A stretch of 64,000 nt of DNA from Verrucomicrobiaceae bacterium (lineage in GTDB: Bacteria; Verrucomicrobiota; Verrucomicrobiia; Verrucomicrobiales; Verrucomicrobiaceae), in assembly GCA_947458455.1 (NCBI GenBank), contig CANGYJ010000005.1, forward strand, positions 186,001 through 250,000, written 5' to 3'. The notes under the pieces were generated by a model. The model was not told the origin of the DNA and did no database searches. It saw only the letters and a list, made by a program, of their open reading frames with translations. The translations under genes were made by a program, and so were the position numbers. Below, piece by piece: positions 62,894 through 64,000 of this stretch. Numbering within the stretch: position 1 is the stretch's first letter; every line of letters begins with the position of its first letter.

Positions 62894-64000
62894 ATGCGTC
62901 TCGTCCTGCTGCCCTTTTTGGTCCTGCCTGCCTCCGCCGTCGATTTCTCGAAGGAGGTCTATCCCGTGCTGCAACGTGCCTGCTTTGAATGCCATGGCGC
63001 GGAGGTGCAAAAAGGCGATCTCCGTCTCGATACCGCCTCACCCAAGCACGCGGAGATCGGTCAGGAAGTCCTCCGCCGCGTGCAGCTCCCGCGTGAGGAC
63101 AAAGAAGCCATGCCCAAACGTGGCGAACGCCTCAAGCCCGAGCAAATCACCGCCCTGAAAGCCTGGATCGACAACGGCGCGAAGTGGCCGGAGAAGATCG
63201 AGAACCTCACGCACTGGAGCTACATCCCGCCCGTGCGTCCAAAAGTGCCTGCGGGTGCGAAGAACCCCGTCGATGGCTTCATTCGAGAAAAACTCACGGC
63301 GAACGGCCTCCAGCCCGCACCTCCAGCCGCACCGGAAACGCTCATCCGCAGGCTCTCGCTCGATCTGACGGGCTTGCCGCCTTCGCCGTCCGAATTGACC
63401 GAAAAGAACTACGAGGCGCTCGTTGATAAGCTCCTCGCTTCAAAGCAGTTCGGCGTGCGTTGGGCACGCCCGTGGCTCGATCTCGCCCGTTATGCGGACT
63501 CGCATGGCTTTCAGCGGGATGACCTTCGAGACATCTGGGCCTATCGTGACTGGGTCGTCGATGCGCTGAATGCGAACATGCCGTTTGATCAATTCACGCT
63601 GGAACAGATCGCCGGGGACTTGCTCCCGAATGCCAAGCCCTCGCAGATCATCGCCACCGGTTTTCATCGCTGCACGCCGACGAATGTGGAAGCGGGCACC
63701 GAGCCGGAGGAAAGCCGCATCAATCAGGTGATCGACCGCGTAAATACCACCGGTGCCGTCTGGCTCGGCACCACGCTGGAATGCGCCCAGTGCCACAATC
63801 ACAAATACGATCCCATCACGCAAAAGGACTTCTACAGCCTACTCGCTTACTACAACAACACCGAGAAGGAAGCCGAACGTGCGAATCCGAAGACGCCCGG
63901 CTCCATCGCCTTCAACGGCAGCCCTTTTGCCCTACCCGATGCCGACCGCGCCGCCGAACGCGAAAAGCTAGCGGCTCAAATCAAAACGCTCGACACGCAG
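62894..64000 (+). CDS. PSD1-type protein (planctomycete cytochrome C + DUF1549), 3' end outside window
   Basis: 369 codons visible. Signal peptide (MRLVLLPFLVLPASA), then the haem module VLQRACFECHGAEVQKGDLRLD (CxxCH), KAWIDNGAKWPEKIENLTHWSY, and DUF1549 with IRRLSLDLTGLPPSPSEL, YADSHGFQRDDLRDIWAYRDWVV and LECAQCHNHKYDPITQKDFY. The gene runs off the right edge before DUF1553. It lies 32 bases after the AraC gene. Confidence 0.92.
   Translation, partial: MRLVLLPFLVLPASAVDFSKEVYPVLQRACFECHGAEVQKGDLRLDTASPKHAEIGQEVLRRVQLPREDKEAMPKRGERLKPEQITALKAWIDNGAKWPEKIENLTHWSYIPPVRPKVPAGAKNPVDGFIREKLTANGLQPAPPAAPETLIRRLSLDLTGLPPSPSELTEKNYEALVDKLLASKQFGVRWARPWLDLARYADSHGFQRDDLRDIWAYRDWVVDALNANMPFDQFTLEQIAGDLLPNAKPSQIIATGFHRCTPTNVEAGTEPEESRINQVIDRVNTTGAVWLGTTLECAQCHNHKYDPITQKDFYSLLAYYNNTEKEAERANPKTPGSIAFNGSPFALPDADRAAEREKLAAQIKTLDTQ

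Overview
The window looks like a chromosome segment of a Verrucomicrobiota bacterium, probably a Verrucomicrobiales member near Prosthecobacter or Verrucomicrobium. This is inferred from content, not from a search. The DNA is GC-rich. It carries three DUF1549/DUF1553 genes of the planctomycete-verrucomicrobial type, several secreted sulfatases, a sialate O-acetylesterase, a DUF1080 protein, a DUF4091 protein, and a sigma factor resembling the Rhodopirellula/Verrucomicrobium type next to a FecR-like regulator.

Layout. 1-3.4 kb: start of a PQQ-propeller-like secreted protein (minus strand), then ribBA-ribH-nusB-ftsY. 3.8-10 kb: PfkB kinase, an OmpA/BON-like protein, a membrane protein with a C-terminal helix-hairpin-helix domain, a secreted GH2-type hydrolase and a large unrecognised secreted protein. 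10-16 kb: DUF1232 protein, a YefM-YoeB toxin-antitoxin pair, an enolase-superfamily enzyme, an apparently dead metalloprotease homologue, acylphosphatase, a ribbon-helix-helix regulator with a clear operator, and a DUF1080 protein. 16-18 kb: accB-accC. 18-24 kb: a giant Ig/RCC1 secreted protein and an MFS sugar-acid transporter. 24-27.3 kb: gene remnant, nadE, VanZ and gmhB. 27.3-35.2 kb: a five-gene minus-strand exopolysaccharide operon whose first four genes overlap each other by 4 bp. 35-45 kb: fadJ-like gene, a PNPOx-fold protein, a phosphodiester glycosidase-like protein, a DUF1549 protein and sdhCAB ending in a strong terminator. 45-49.4 kb: glutathione peroxidase, beta-CASP nuclease, sterol-desaturase-like hydroxylase, AraC regulator and LMW phosphatase.

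49.4-64 kb is an accessory polysaccharide-degradation region. A sigma factor and FecR-like protein lie upstream of a sialate esterase, a sulfatase, a serine hydrolase and a second sulfatase, all on the minus strand. Almost the same promoter-like element (identical outer blocks, identical 13-nt spacing) precedes both the sigma gene and the esterase gene, which suggests an autoregulated sulfated-glycan regulon. A Tat-exported glycosidase, an AraC regulator and two PSD1-type cytochrome genes flank it. A shrunken copy of the AraC 5' region sits beside the first PSD1 gene.

The best leads are this ECF-type promoter pair, the RHH operator dyad at 14.86 kb, the AraC remnant at 51.6 kb, the HExxH-less protease homologue at 12.6 kb, and a set of intergenic inverted word repeats that often begin at stop codons. 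I saw no tRNA, rRNA, CRISPR array, insertion sequence or phage genes.
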